A stretch of 64,000 bases of DNA from assembly GCF_005221325.1 (NCBI RefSeq), contig NZ_CP039893.1, positions 124,001 through 188,000 on the forward strand. Direction: 5' to 3'. Both the position numbers and the translations under genes were made by a program. A model generated the notes under the pieces. That model worked only from the letters and a program-made list of their open reading frames with translations, searched no databases and had not been told where the DNA came from. Each line of letters starts with the position of its first letter. Positions within the stretch are counted from its first letter, which is position 1. The DNA is from Agrobacterium tumefaciens (lineage in GTDB: Bacteria > Pseudomonadota > Alphaproteobacteria > Rhizobiales > Rhizobiaceae). This document shows, in pieces, positions 55,249 through 64,000 of the stretch.

Positions 55249-55765
55249 ACCCTCCACGGTGTGTGCAATTATTCAACCGTGACCTTTCCAGTTGGCACTG
55301 CTGTTGGAGCAAGACTGAGAAAAGCTGGAAGTCGTTGATTTCGAGATGTTTGTCGAGTGTAGGTTCTCCGGTTTTGCGCGCAATTATCATCGTCGGCCTT
55401 TCATTGATCTCAAGGAAATCTTGACGCACAGGGCACGGTGCGCTGATCGCCGACGGATCCTCTCTCTCTCCTGCCTCTCAGATGAAGAACCATGCTCGCA
55501 AACGAATGGGCTGAGCCGATAAGAGTGCGCCGCCTTTTGGAGGCACCCCGAATTGCTTGCTAGGCTGTGATTTGCCGGGCTTCCCATTCATGTCGCAGAT
55601 CATGACCGCAATGACCTAGCAAGACCTCGCTATATTGCCAGACCGGTGGCTTCAAGTCCGCCGGACGGATCGGACTTTTGAGCTCGTCATTCGAGGCCGG
55701 GCGAATCTAATAACGGCGTGCCGGGTCAGCAACCGGGACGGCAGATAGAAGGCGTTTGGTTTAGG
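55249..55765. other. Region without a recognisable gene
   Basis: About 520 bases upstream of the binding-protein promoter. Only short frames, such as 55387-55587 on the minus strand, none recognisable. It leads into fragments of a second transporter and regulator. Confidence 0.35.
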
Positions 55766-56392
<627 letters not shown>

Positions 56393-57120
56393 CCTGTTCT
56401 AGCACTACTTTGGCGAAAAGGTTCGAATGTGCGGAACATGTCCGTCGACGTGAATTCTTCCAGACTTCGAGGGGCTGAAGCCCGCCAGGAGTGGTGCGTT
56501 ACTCAGCAAGTAAGTACGGAGAAGCAAGGGGTCACTTTGTCTTTCTTGGAGCGATCAAGCATCTGACGGATTATTATCGGCCTACCTATCATCCCCACGT
56601 GTTGGCTGCCCGTGGCGATCTGGGCATCACGCTGCCGATCTCAGGGACAGGCTACGCGCTCGAATTGATTTCCTTTGTCACATTATCGATGGGCTTCTTG
56701 ATCTGCTGCGTCGGCTTGGCAGTAGTCTACGGCTCGACGCCGGACGAACGAAGATTTTCGTTGATGAACTAGATGACTGCTTGAAGAGTCGGGCCATCAG
56801 CGCCTTCCTGAAAGAAGCCGAAACTTTGCGCAGAATCTTGTTGCGTGGGAAAGTTCGCGGGGCTCCGCTCACGAGCCTTCGTTGTATTAGCCATATCGAT
56901 GCGGCCTTAGCATTTGCAATTGTCGCCTCTCTCCTTCATCTACTCATGTAGCGCTACTTACAATCGGAATTGGATACGAGAAACAGGTAACAGGCTATTG
57001 CTGCAGGCACCGCCAGACCACGACGCCAGTCGCCGGTCCGCAGTTACCGGGAATAGCGACCGAAGGTCCGAAAGAGCCCCCCCAAATCTAGCGCTTTTTT
57101 GCTAGGACTTTGAGAAAAGG
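56393..57120. other. Gap left of T-DNA 2 with unrecognised frames
   Basis: About 730 bases. One open frame (about 56687-56951, plus) reads IIDGLLDLLRRLGSSLRLDA then KIFVDELDDCLKSRAISAFL and ends before the border. I do not recognise it; an overlapping frame at 56491-56772 has a hydrophobic end. No start or ribosome site is convincing. Confidence 0.35.
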
Positions 57121-57145
57121 TGGCAGGATATATCGAGGTGTAAAA
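57121..57145 (+). other. T-DNA 2 left border repeat
   Basis: A border repeat with core TGGCAGGATATATCGAGGTG followed by TAAAA, close to the 25-bp consensus, in the same orientation as the T-DNA 1 borders. Plant-type AT-rich DNA and plast genes start to its right, so it is the left border of a second T-DNA whose right border lies beyond the window. Confidence 0.92.
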
Positions 57146-57919
57146 TATCATTAGGGTATTAATCATAAAGAGTTACTTGATGTTTTACTTTTCCGCTAAT
57201 CGGTTCAGTTTCAGTTATTCGTACCCGCTAGGCTGGGTGCCGTAAAGTTTTACGATCATTAATCCGAGCCCAAATCTGAGAATTCACATACCCTACCTGG
57301 AGTTCTAGGGGCGCGGCATAAGAATCTAGCAAATTTGGAATTTTCACTTAATTTATGTAAGATTGGCCTGTTTTCCGAATTATTAGAGATATTGTTCTCT
57401 TAAGAGATAATCCAGCAATTTCGACTTTGTGCCAATACATTTTGTTTTGATTGTCTTGTAAAGTTTTTCCTTTCGACCCGCTAATCACGGATTGAAAAAT
57501 CAACGCTTCACTCCTTTCGAATTTTTTAATGCGGTTTCCAAATTGAATTTCTAATCTTTAAAAATGGATATTTATGCTGTATGACTTTATCGCCGCGAAT
57601 AATTAAAGGAGATTTAGGCGGAACTTTAGGCGCCCATTTCGCGATTGACCCACGGATGATATAAAACACTACCTAACAAATGTGGAAAAGACGCCAACCA
57701 CCGACAAAGTCGGTCCAAAGTCGCATCCACTGAAGTATTCAATTGCCTTTTTGCGGGTGAAAATGTGCTTTAGGTCCACTAATTCCACTGTTGAGTAGGT
57801 AACGCCTCAATATATGGAAATTGCCTCTTAATTTCTCAATTCACTCTTTTGGCATTTTGAGCGGGCTTCTATAAGTATTGGAACCTCTGTCCTCACACTC
57901 GCCATCTAAACATCGAGCA
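57146..57919. other. AT-rich leader of T-DNA 2
   Basis: About 770 bases without a gene. At its right end TTCTATAAGTA (57868-57878) is a plausible plant TATA box for the short plast gene, about 50 bases before its ATG. Confidence 0.45.
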
Positions 57920-58333
57920 ATGAGTTGTACTTGGATAGACTTAAGGGGCATGCCCGCCGGAAGCGTAAAAAATTTAATAGATCACCAGCAAAATTTGCTT
58001 AAAGGCACTTGGAGTAGCGAATCTCAAATTCTGGATACCAGCGAAGTTGTTGAGACAAGCGAGTTATACTTTCTATATGGGTCGAGCGAATTGCTCACAA
58101 ATTTCAATGAGCAAACTGGTTCTCTCCTGATGGATGAAAATGCTACGTGGGGGGTGTCTGACTTAGCCCCCTGGAGGTTGCCGTTAGGCTTCGTGACTGC
58201 AAACCACTTCACAACCTACATTGCGCTGTTCAAGAGCAACCTGTTCAAAGCTGAGAATCACGACTTTGTCAAATACTCGCGCTGCGCGGTTAAGGTCAAC
58301 TATCCTGTCGTCGCCGTCGGGTCGCTCCCGTAA
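57920..58333 (+). CDS. Short, divergent plast-family protein
   Basis: A 137-residue product from ATG 57920 (the frame also has a TTG at 57878, not usable in plants). It keeps parts of the plast pattern: SELYFLYGSSELLTNF (block 1, as in LYFYGTSHEV at 61951), SDLAPWRLP (block 2 start), FTTYIALFKSNLF (block 3) and VNYPVVAVGSLP (block 4). Compared with the 222-232-residue members, about 60 residues are lost at the N-terminus and the segment after block 2 is shortened. It may be a decayed gene or a compact functional one. A TATA box lies about 50 bases upstream. Confidence 0.55.
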   Translation: MSCTWIDLRGMPAGSVKNLIDHQQNLLKGTWSSESQILDTSEVVETSELYFLYGSSELLTNFNEQTGSLLMDENATWGVSDLAPWRLPLGFVTANHFTTYIALFKSNLFKAENHDFVKYSRCAVKVNYPVVAVGSLP

Positions 58334-59415
58334 CACGCGATGACAAAATCAGAGCTAGATCGCAGTACTATCAAGCGAGACGCCTTAACGATAAATCTCT
58401 TGTTATCTAGCTTATTTACATCATTTCGTGACTGTACCGTCTCTACTTAAATGTTGTAATGTTGCCTCCTTAATAATAATGGAATTAATAACATTTGAGC
58501 ACGCCATTTTAGATATTTGCAGATGAAGTTAATCGAAATTCCTACAGAAATATTTTGTAAAAATGTTGCGTCTTTATTATAAAAATCTAAAAATTATCCC
58601 ATCGTAGATAAGTAAAAATTTTAAATTTTTAAATTGCGAGAATTAAGAAAGAAGGGCCTCCCCGATTTCGACATTGAGAAATAAATTGGTAAAATTCAAA
58701 CACGAGAACAGTAAAACTGATGAAAATGTGGAATTGAAAATTGATCTGATAATGTCCAGTATCCTCGCTTTCATCTTACACATTAGTTCGCTATTATCAT
58801 CCTCTTTAGCGTAATTTGCCAGCGTGGTGTAGCATCCGCACCCCCGACAATTGCCGATTAAATGAGACTTTTCACATCGATTTTTAGTCAATATTTGGAG
58901 GCCGCTTCCCGACAAGCGTGAAAGCTTTCGGCTCGCTTTTGACATTTGTGCCAAACTTTTCTTCTGTGGGTCCCTGCCGCCACGACTTTTTGTATGTTTA
59001 ACAAGCGAAATAATGCGTGTGGGATCCACGCCGTAATTTTCACGCGGAGACGCGTTACGCAAAGTCAAGCACTCAATTATGTGTAGGGTCGGGGAGACAA
59101 GCGGTGCGTGTATATCCTTGCAATTTGGAAATTATTGGTCTTGTCCTTTTGACTTGGGGTGAACCGAACGCCTCGATATTCCACGTAGAACTTTAATTAT
59201 TCACCTGAATGATTAATGCGGCGCCGGACCCCCATTTGTTCAATTGTTTGGGAAACCCTGTTGCATATTCAAGTGACAATAACTCACAACAATCCCGAGC
59301 CGTACCAATTATTGGCAGCAATCATGTGGCTCACCTTTACCACTATAAGTACGCTTCATTCTCAGGAGCGTTAAGAAACTAAGTTCTCTACCTTTGTAGA
59401 AAAAATACCACAAGT
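58334..59415. other. AT-rich region with a repeat and an uncertain minus frame
   Basis: Contains repeat copy 1 (58815-58996), a 141-codon minus frame (58643-59068) that covers it, and a TATA-like CACTATAAGTACG at 59341-59353, about 65 bases before the plast ATG at 59416. The minus frame has a Cys cluster (GNCRGCGCYTT) but no known domain and I do not call it a gene. Confidence 0.45.
58815..58996 (+). repeat. Direct repeat, copy 1 (about 180 bp)
   Basis: Starts TTTGCCAGCG, contains GACAAGCGTGAAAGCTTTCG and ends GACTTTTTGTATG. It is closely matched by 61678-61855. It lies upstream of a plast gene, as does copy 2. Confidence 0.88.
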
Positions 59416-60114
59416 ATGGGCTATACACGTCCCGTTTTCCAAACGATCGATTTGCGTGATGTAAGCGATCATGCCCTTGCAAAGTCCGCTCTAATCGGAG
59501 CGGAGGCAGTATATCGTGAATTTGTGGAGAAAACCCTAGCCAGCGCCCAAAAATCTTGGGTTGACTCGCTGACGCGTCATGACGATCCGGACGATGCTGT
59601 TGGCATAATCCTAGAGCGATTTGCAAAAAGTCCCTGTCTGCACGGGCCGAGGCTGGAGCGGTTTGACACAATCTTTACCGATCATCCTCTCCTTTTCGTT
59701 TATGGTCCTCGCGAGAAGATTATACAATATACGAGAAATTCCCTCATCTCCGTTCATGCAACGATTGGCCTTGTGGCATGTTCCGTAGCGCCGTATGCTG
59801 AGGGTGTTACGTACCAGAGCCTACGCTATAGGCATAATCAGATATCCCCAGGTTCCTGCCTTTTTGAGGATGCTTTAGAAGCTTATATTGCTTTTTTCCC
59901 AAGCAGGTCATTTCTGGAGTTGCCCTGTTCTGTTTTTGAGGTCCACAAAGGTTATGTTCATAAGTACTTCGCCCTGCAACCCGGATACCACTTTTGGTGT
60001 GAAGTCGTAGCGGTTGGTTTGGCTTTTCCTTCCGCGGACACGGAAAGACCAGTTAACAAGCCAACCCATGCGAAAAATCGCCCTCGGGGGCGGCTGTGTT
60101 GTTGCATCAATTAA
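59416..60114 (+). CDS. Plast-family protein, gene 5-like
   Basis: A 232-residue T-DNA growth-modifier family protein. Blocks: TLASAQKSWVDSLTRHD in the N-terminal helix region, PLLFVYGPREKIIQYTRN (block 1), CSVAPYAEGVTYQSLRYRHN (block 2), EAYIAFFPSRSFLELP (block 3) and FWCEVVAVGLAFP (block 4). It is most like the frameshifted gene at 61951, then the T-DNA 1 gene at 33076. The tail NRPRGRLCCCIN is basic and has a Cys at the fourth position from the end, a CaaX-like arrangement. A plant TATA box, ACTATAAGT, lies at 59342-59350. Whether it changes auxin or sugar responses is unknown. Confidence 0.8.
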   Translation: MGYTRPVFQTIDLRDVSDHALAKSALIGAEAVYREFVEKTLASAQKSWVDSLTRHDDPDDAVGIILERFAKSPCLHGPRLERFDTIFTDHPLLFVYGPREKIIQYTRNSLISVHATIGLVACSVAPYAEGVTYQSLRYRHNQISPGSCLFEDALEAYIAFFPSRSFLELPCSVFEVHKGYVHKYFALQPGYHFWCEVVAVGLAFPSADTERPVNKPTHAKNRPRGRLCCCIN

Positions 60115-60593
60115 GAAGAGATATCTGCAGCCCTACAAGGGAGAGCCAAGGAGGCATTCCCGAGAATAAAGCCAGAAGGTTGACTCAAAATCAGTATCCC
60201 GAGCGCAAGCATCTTATCAGAGTATATGGGGTTTGCGCTATTATTAATGGATGCCTATGTAATATCATAGCCTTGTTTATTTTCTGTATCTCTGCTGTAA
60301 ACGTTGTTTTTATGTTTGAATAAATAGTCTGTAAAATATTGAATTATTTTTAATGAGAAGTATTGTTCTAGTTCTGCTTAATCGTATTACTGTATCAAAA
60401 CACATAATCCAATATTTTGTAACAGGCTACAAGAATACTACACGCATGCACCAGATGTTGCAAAAAGTCAAATAAGCCACTGTAGTGTGCTCATAAAATC
60501 AAACCATTTACGTGCAAATGTCTATAAATGTAATAAGTTGATAGAACAAAGAAGTGTGATCTACACAACGTAAATCGTGTCTGTCTCGACATA
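60115..60593. other. AT-rich intergenic region
   Basis: About 480 bases. A 75-codon frame (60096-60323) with a hydrophobic end overlaps the plast gene end and has no support. TCTATAAATG at 60521-60530 is a good TATA box for the gene at 60594. Confidence 0.45.
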
Positions 60594-61559
60594 ATGGTTC
60601 CTTCAAGGCCGAACTTTGAGCCTTTTAATCTCCTATCCATCGGCGATTGTCGAGAAATGTGCTTCCTAATCGGGTGTATTTGCTCGCTATATCGTATTTA
60701 TATTCGAGATAATCTCCTCCTTTATCAGGAGATCTGGGTAAAATATTGGGTGAGCAAATTTAAAGAGGGCGAACTGAAGAGCGAGATCGCCGCGATGTAT
60801 CTCCGTTTTCCATTTCCGCATCCGCTGGAGGTGCTGGAGATTCAGTCCCCCGTCTATCCGGAGGTGATCTGTAGCAACGCGAAGCCGATTTACATCTATT
60901 CCTCAAGGGACGCCGTACTGAGCTATGTGCAATCTGGGGATGTCTGCCGATTTGGTAAGACAAATGTGCTTGCATGTACATTGGCTCCATACCAGTCAGA
61001 AGTCTCAATCAAAACAGTACGACATTTGTTCGAGTGTTTACGCCGTGAAAATTGTTTTGGGGACGACTCCGGTGAGGGCGATTTGAGTCATTTTGTGGCC
61101 ATCCTTCCCACTACCTCTTTCCGGGATGGGCCGCGGTTTCACCTCGGAGGCCAAACTGTTCAATTTTTTTGGAGAGAGGGAGGTGTGGAGTTCCGCCACG
61201 ACATTCTTGCGTTTGGCAAAGCGTTATTCATTGGAAAGCTGGCCGACGGATTGTCATGCGACTGGAATTGCGCGGGGGAGGATTCCTGCTTGGAACGTGG
61301 TGAGACTGCTTCATCGAGAGGCAAAATTCCAATAACCGTTCGAGAATCGAGAACACCTGATGCTTGGCGTGTAGAGGGCATGAGATACGGATTTGTCCAC
61401 CCCGTGCGTCCTTCAAATATGACTCCAATGCACGATTATTCTTGCCAACCACTGCTTTCCGGAAATTTGGAGCCGAGTGTTCGTCATAAAGCTTGGAAGC
61501 GCTTCATGAAAAAGATTCAGGAAAAACGCAGATCCTTTTCAAAATTGTTTTCTCTTTGA
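60594..61559 (+). CDS. Large plast-family protein with C-terminal extension
   Basis: A 321-residue member of the RolB/plast family. Blocks: KPIYIYSSRDAVLSYVQSGD (block 1) near 96, CTLAPYQSEVSIKTVRHLFE (block 2) near 125, DLSHFVAILPTTSFRDGPRF (block 3) near 162 and FRHDILAFGKALFIGK (block 4) near 201. Block 3 is strikingly like DLSHFVAISISKTARF in the N-terminal domain of IaaM in T-DNA 1. After block 4 an extra 105 residues end in a basic stretch, KRFMKKIQEKRRSFSK, that could act as a nuclear localisation signal. The plant TATA box is at 60521-60530. No frame damage. Confidence 0.75.
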   Translation: MVPSRPNFEPFNLLSIGDCREMCFLIGCICSLYRIYIRDNLLLYQEIWVKYWVSKFKEGELKSEIAAMYLRFPFPHPLEVLEIQSPVYPEVICSNAKPIYIYSSRDAVLSYVQSGDVCRFGKTNVLACTLAPYQSEVSIKTVRHLFECLRRENCFGDDSGEGDLSHFVAILPTTSFRDGPRFHLGGQTVQFFWREGGVEFRHDILAFGKALFIGKLADGLSCDWNCAGEDSCLERGETASSRGKIPITVRESRTPDAWRVEGMRYGFVHPVRPSNMTPMHDYSCQPLLSGNLEPSVRHKAWKRFMKKIQEKRRSFSKLFSL

Positions 61560-61677
61560 TCAGAGCAGTAGGGAATGTATTTCGTTTGAGAATGACGCTG
61601 GTTACGCTTTCGTCAGTTTCAATACTAAGTTTGTTATATCTGAAATGTAATCCGCAGTATTAAATGAACCAAAACTT

Positions 61678-61855
61678 TTTGCCAGCGTTGTGTAGCATCC
61701 GCACCGCATTAATGATTACTTTTAAAGTTTCAAATCGAATTTATGTCAATATTCGGAGGCCCACATCCCGACAAGCGTGAAAGCTTTCGGCTCGCTTTTG
61801 ACATTTTTGCCAGACTTTTCTTTTGTGGGCCGCTGCCGCCGCGACTTTTTGTATG
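61678..61855 (+). repeat. Direct repeat, copy 2 (about 180 bp)
   Basis: The partner of 58815-58996, with small differences and a few indels. It ends 95 bases before the ATG of the frameshifted plast gene at 61951. Confidence 0.88.
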
Positions 61856-61950
61856 ATTAAGAAGGTCATAGCTGCAATTTTGGGATCTTGTAGCAAACTA
61901 ACACATTATAAATCAATTGAGGTTTTCAGACCTAACTTGGAAACTCAACA

Positions 61951-62645
61951 ATGGAGTATAATCGTCCACATTTCCGACCGACATATGTCAATTTCTTATC
62001 CGATTCTCAGCTAGCCAACTCCATTCTTACCGGCTCAAAGGAAGCGTATTTAGTGTATCTAAATTCAACCCTGGCAAGCGCTCAGAAATCGTGGGCGAAA
62101 TTCGTCATAAGAGATGGGTGAAGACAGCCGACGTGAAATTAGAGCATTTTTCTCAAGTGCCATGTTTGCACGGTCCCGATTTCGACAGTCTAGATTCTGT
62201 TCTTCCTGACAGTGACCTACTATATTTTTACGGTACGTCACACGAAGTTCAACAATTTGTGGAGTGCGGAAACTTTCTGTGCGCAGACGTCTTAAGATTT
62301 GTGGCGTGTACTGAATCGCCGTACGCGGAGGGAGTAACAGCCCAATTCATACACAATTGGTATAACAGGATTTTACCAGGTTCTCGGCTTTCATTGCATG
62401 ATGTGGGGGCGTTTTTCGCGTTTCTCCCGAGTGTATCCTTTTCCAGAACGATCCACACCGTGGTCGAAATCCATGGCGCAAGAGTTCGAAAGTTTGTTTG
62501 TCCGACACCAGGTTCATGGTTTAGAGGTGAAGTTGTCGCGTTTGGAGCGGCGTTTCCCCCGCCGCCTGAGGTCCGACCAACTGCTAGCTTTGTCAAGTTT
62601 GCAAAGCGCTCTGGGTGGGACTACTTTAATTGTTTCCAGTGTTAG
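61951..62645 (+). pseudogene. Frameshifted plast gene, paralogue of the gene at 59416
   Basis: The frame from ATG 61951 reads MEYNRPHFRPTYVNFLSDSQ through STLASAQKSWAKFVIRDG and stops at 62119-62121. The family sequence resumes in another frame: FSQVPCLHGPDFDSLDSVLP, LLYFYGTSHEVQQFVECG (block 1), CTESPYAEGVTAQFIHNWYN (block 2), FFAFLPSVSFSRTI (block 3) and FRGEVVAFGAAFPP (block 4). One missing base (or two extra) near 62095-62120 explains the break; joined, it would be about 231 residues, like its 232-residue paralogue. A TATA box, CATTATAAATC, is at about 61905-61915. It could also be a sequencing error. The end is NCFQC, again with Cys fourth from the end. Confidence 0.8.
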
Positions 62646-63127
62646 ATTGACAGTGCGGCCGGATATTTAATAATACTGTATGTTAAGACGCGATTCTATT
62701 TTAATAATTTGATGTCTTGTTTATATTATGTAGAATTATTTTCTGGTTTACCTGCGATAATCCAAATTTCTAAGAATCGGATGTTGGTTTCCCTTTTCTA
62801 GTTTATGAAACGACATTGTTAATCGATTAAAGTTCACTCTGGATTATTTGGTTGCGATACAAGAAATGTCGTAGCATGAAATTAGTAAAACGTTCTGTCG
62901 GAAAATAATTATCAAAAGTGCGTCTACGATTAGAATAACATGGTCTCAACAGTAATGATTATTTAATTAATACATAACAAAGCGCAACCATTATAAGGAT
63001 TGCTAGAACAACACATACACAACGAAAACCACAAATACAAAGGACACAGTAGGGAAAAATTTATTGTCACGTAACTTATCATAGTTTGGGCCGGACAGGC
63101 GGATTTGGTTGAGGAGGAGATCTTCTC
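62646..63127. other. AT-rich region between convergent T-DNA 2 genes
   Basis: About 480 bases without frames. It would contain the 3' ends and polyadenylation signals of two convergent genes. No repeat with other parts of the window noticed. Confidence 0.4.
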
Positions 63128-64000
63128 TTATCCCTTGTAGCAGTTGTAGTACTCAAATTTTCCCATGTGCAGGAGCGGATCATTCATTGTTTTGTTAGTT
63201 GCATTCGCTATGGCCGGAGCCCAAGGCGTCAGAAAGGCTTGGCACAGCAGTGGACCCAAGATCTTCAGGCTTTCAGGGTCTATGCCTGAGGAGTCTAGGT
63301 GCTTTGTATCTATTATCTCAAAGCTCACCTCAAGATCCTGGGCGACTGTTTCGAAAAAAGTCTCCACATCGAGCATCCTACCTCGGCTTCCATCTTCTGG
63401 AATGATCAGAATGTAACGCGCAGGAGTATTTGGGCGCACGGTCTCCAAGACACTGTGGAAGAAGTCACTCGCCTGAACGACATGAACATCAAGTCCTAGC
63501 TTTTCCTGCAGCACACAAAGCCCGTGCACATGCGAAGCAAGTACAGCAGATCCTGAAGATATGAAGTAAAGGGGGACTTGCTCCTCGAAATCTTTGGCAA
63601 ATTCCTCCCCCATTGTCACTCCTTTCTTTGCCGCGTGAAACAGGGCGGCGGGTAGCGCTTTTAGAGATGACGCCAAAGCTGGCATAAAGCTCCAACTCTC
63701 CTTCATTTCCAAAATGCCACCCAGAAATGAAGACATCAGCATGTGGGTTGCGTGGAAGGCTTGGGTTGTTTCTCCGATGAAGAACGCAGGGTGCCCAAAT
63801 GAGGCGAGAGGTGCGTCTTTGTACATCGTGATAACGACAGTTCTGCAAGCCCTCCTTTTCAAAAGCTTGGCTGCTTCGACGGTCTCCCGAGTCCTTCCAG
63901 ATTTGGAGGATAAGACCACTAAAGTATCTGAAGCACCTGCCATTGAGGAGTTGGTGGTCAGCATATCTACGAACGCAGCTGAGGCGTGACTGTCATAGTG
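63128..64000 (-). CDS. SIS-domain sugar-isomerase-like protein (Mas2'/FrlB type), 5' end outside window
   Basis: The minus frame is open to the window edge (HYDSHASAAFVDMLTTNSS before the first internal Met), so at least 290 residues are present and the start is missing. The SIS phosphosugar-binding loop is VVLSSKSGRTRETVEAAKLL. Family relatives are the fructosamine deglycase FrlB and, in T-DNAs, Mas2' (which joins glutamine and a sugar to deoxyfructosyl-glutamine, the mannopine/chrysopine precursor). In a T-DNA the likely role is opine synthesis from an amino acid and a hexose, but I cannot separate Mas2'-like from other SIS proteins without the N-terminus. The C-terminus, FEYYNCYKG, is complete. 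It is transcribed toward the plast genes. Confidence 0.75.
   Translation of the reverse strand, partial: HYDSHASAAFVDMLTTNSSMAGASDTLVVLSSKSGRTRETVEAAKLLKRRACRTVVITMYKDAPLASFGHPAFFIGETTQAFHATHMLMSSFLGGILEMKESWSFMPALASSLKALPAALFHAAKKGVTMGEEFAKDFEEQVPLYFISSGSAVLASHVHGLCVLQEKLGLDVHVVQASDFFHSVLETVRPNTPARYILIIPEDGSRGRMLDVETFFETVAQDLEVSFEIIDTKHLDSSGIDPESLKILGPLLCQAFLTPWAPAIANATNKTMNDPLLHMGKFEYYNCYKG

Noticed and set aside
58643..59068. 141-codon minus frame with a Cys cluster in T-DNA 2
   Set aside because: The second copy of the repeat does not keep the frame open (stops appear after about 30 residues), so the frame is probably incidental to the repeat.

Overview
The window reads as part of a tumour-inducing (Ti) plasmid from the Agrobacterium/Rhizobium group. 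It carries conjugation and quorum-sensing genes (traAFBH, traM, traR), an agrocinopine regulon, a complete T-DNA bounded by two 25-bp borders (30989-31013 and 44022-44046), and the left part of a second T-DNA whose border is at 57121-57145. The bacterial genes are GC-rich, packed in operons with ATGA overlaps and Shine-Dalgarno sites. The T-DNA genes are AT-rich, widely spaced, and preceded by eukaryotic TATA boxes. I cannot name the strain. The mixture of genes does not match one textbook opine type.

Layout: 0-7.4 kb holds traA-traF-traB-traH, a small DUF3820-like gene, a ProQ/FinO homologue with an early amber codon, and traM. From 7.9 to 13.9 kb a low-density segment lies between IS66 transposase remnants. 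It contains a VirF-like F-box protein, a small unknown gene, a HAD phosphatase, a small membrane protein and virR. Three of these have a VirG-type vir box upstream, one of them with a mismatch. From 14.1 to 18.1 kb traR, a sucrose phosphorylase and a Na/Pi cotransporter form a leftward operon like arc of pTiC58, divergent from accR-accABCDEFG (18.6-26.4 kb). A Nudix hydrolase and a DUF4432 aldose-epimerase-like gene follow, then a pile-up of broken insertion sequences next to the T-DNA left border.

T-DNA 1 (31-44 kb): acs, a gene-5-type plast gene, iaaH, iaaM, ipt, 6b and, at the right, an ornithine-cyclodeaminase-family protein where other Ti plasmids carry nos or ocs. From 44.5 to 55.2 kb is a second opine-catabolic locus: a three-subunit opine oxidase, an octopine/nopaline-dehydrogenase-family protein, an oligopeptide-type ABC importer and a LysR regulator. 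Two copies of one 42-bp putative operator lie in front of the regulator and of the binding-protein gene. T-DNA 2 (from 57.1 kb) has four plast-family genes, one short and one frameshifted, and a SIS-domain protein related by fold to Mas2'/FrlB that runs off the window.

How it fits together: the plant makes agrocinopine through Acs. AccA-E import it, AccF cuts it to sucrose and arabinose phosphate, AccG frees phosphate, and sucrose phosphorylase consumes sucrose plus phosphate. Because traR is the last gene of the divergent operon, the same opine should switch on TraR and plasmid conjugation, with TraM as the brake. The second opine locus probably consumes the product of the cyclodeaminase-family synthase or of T-DNA 2; that pairing is inference.
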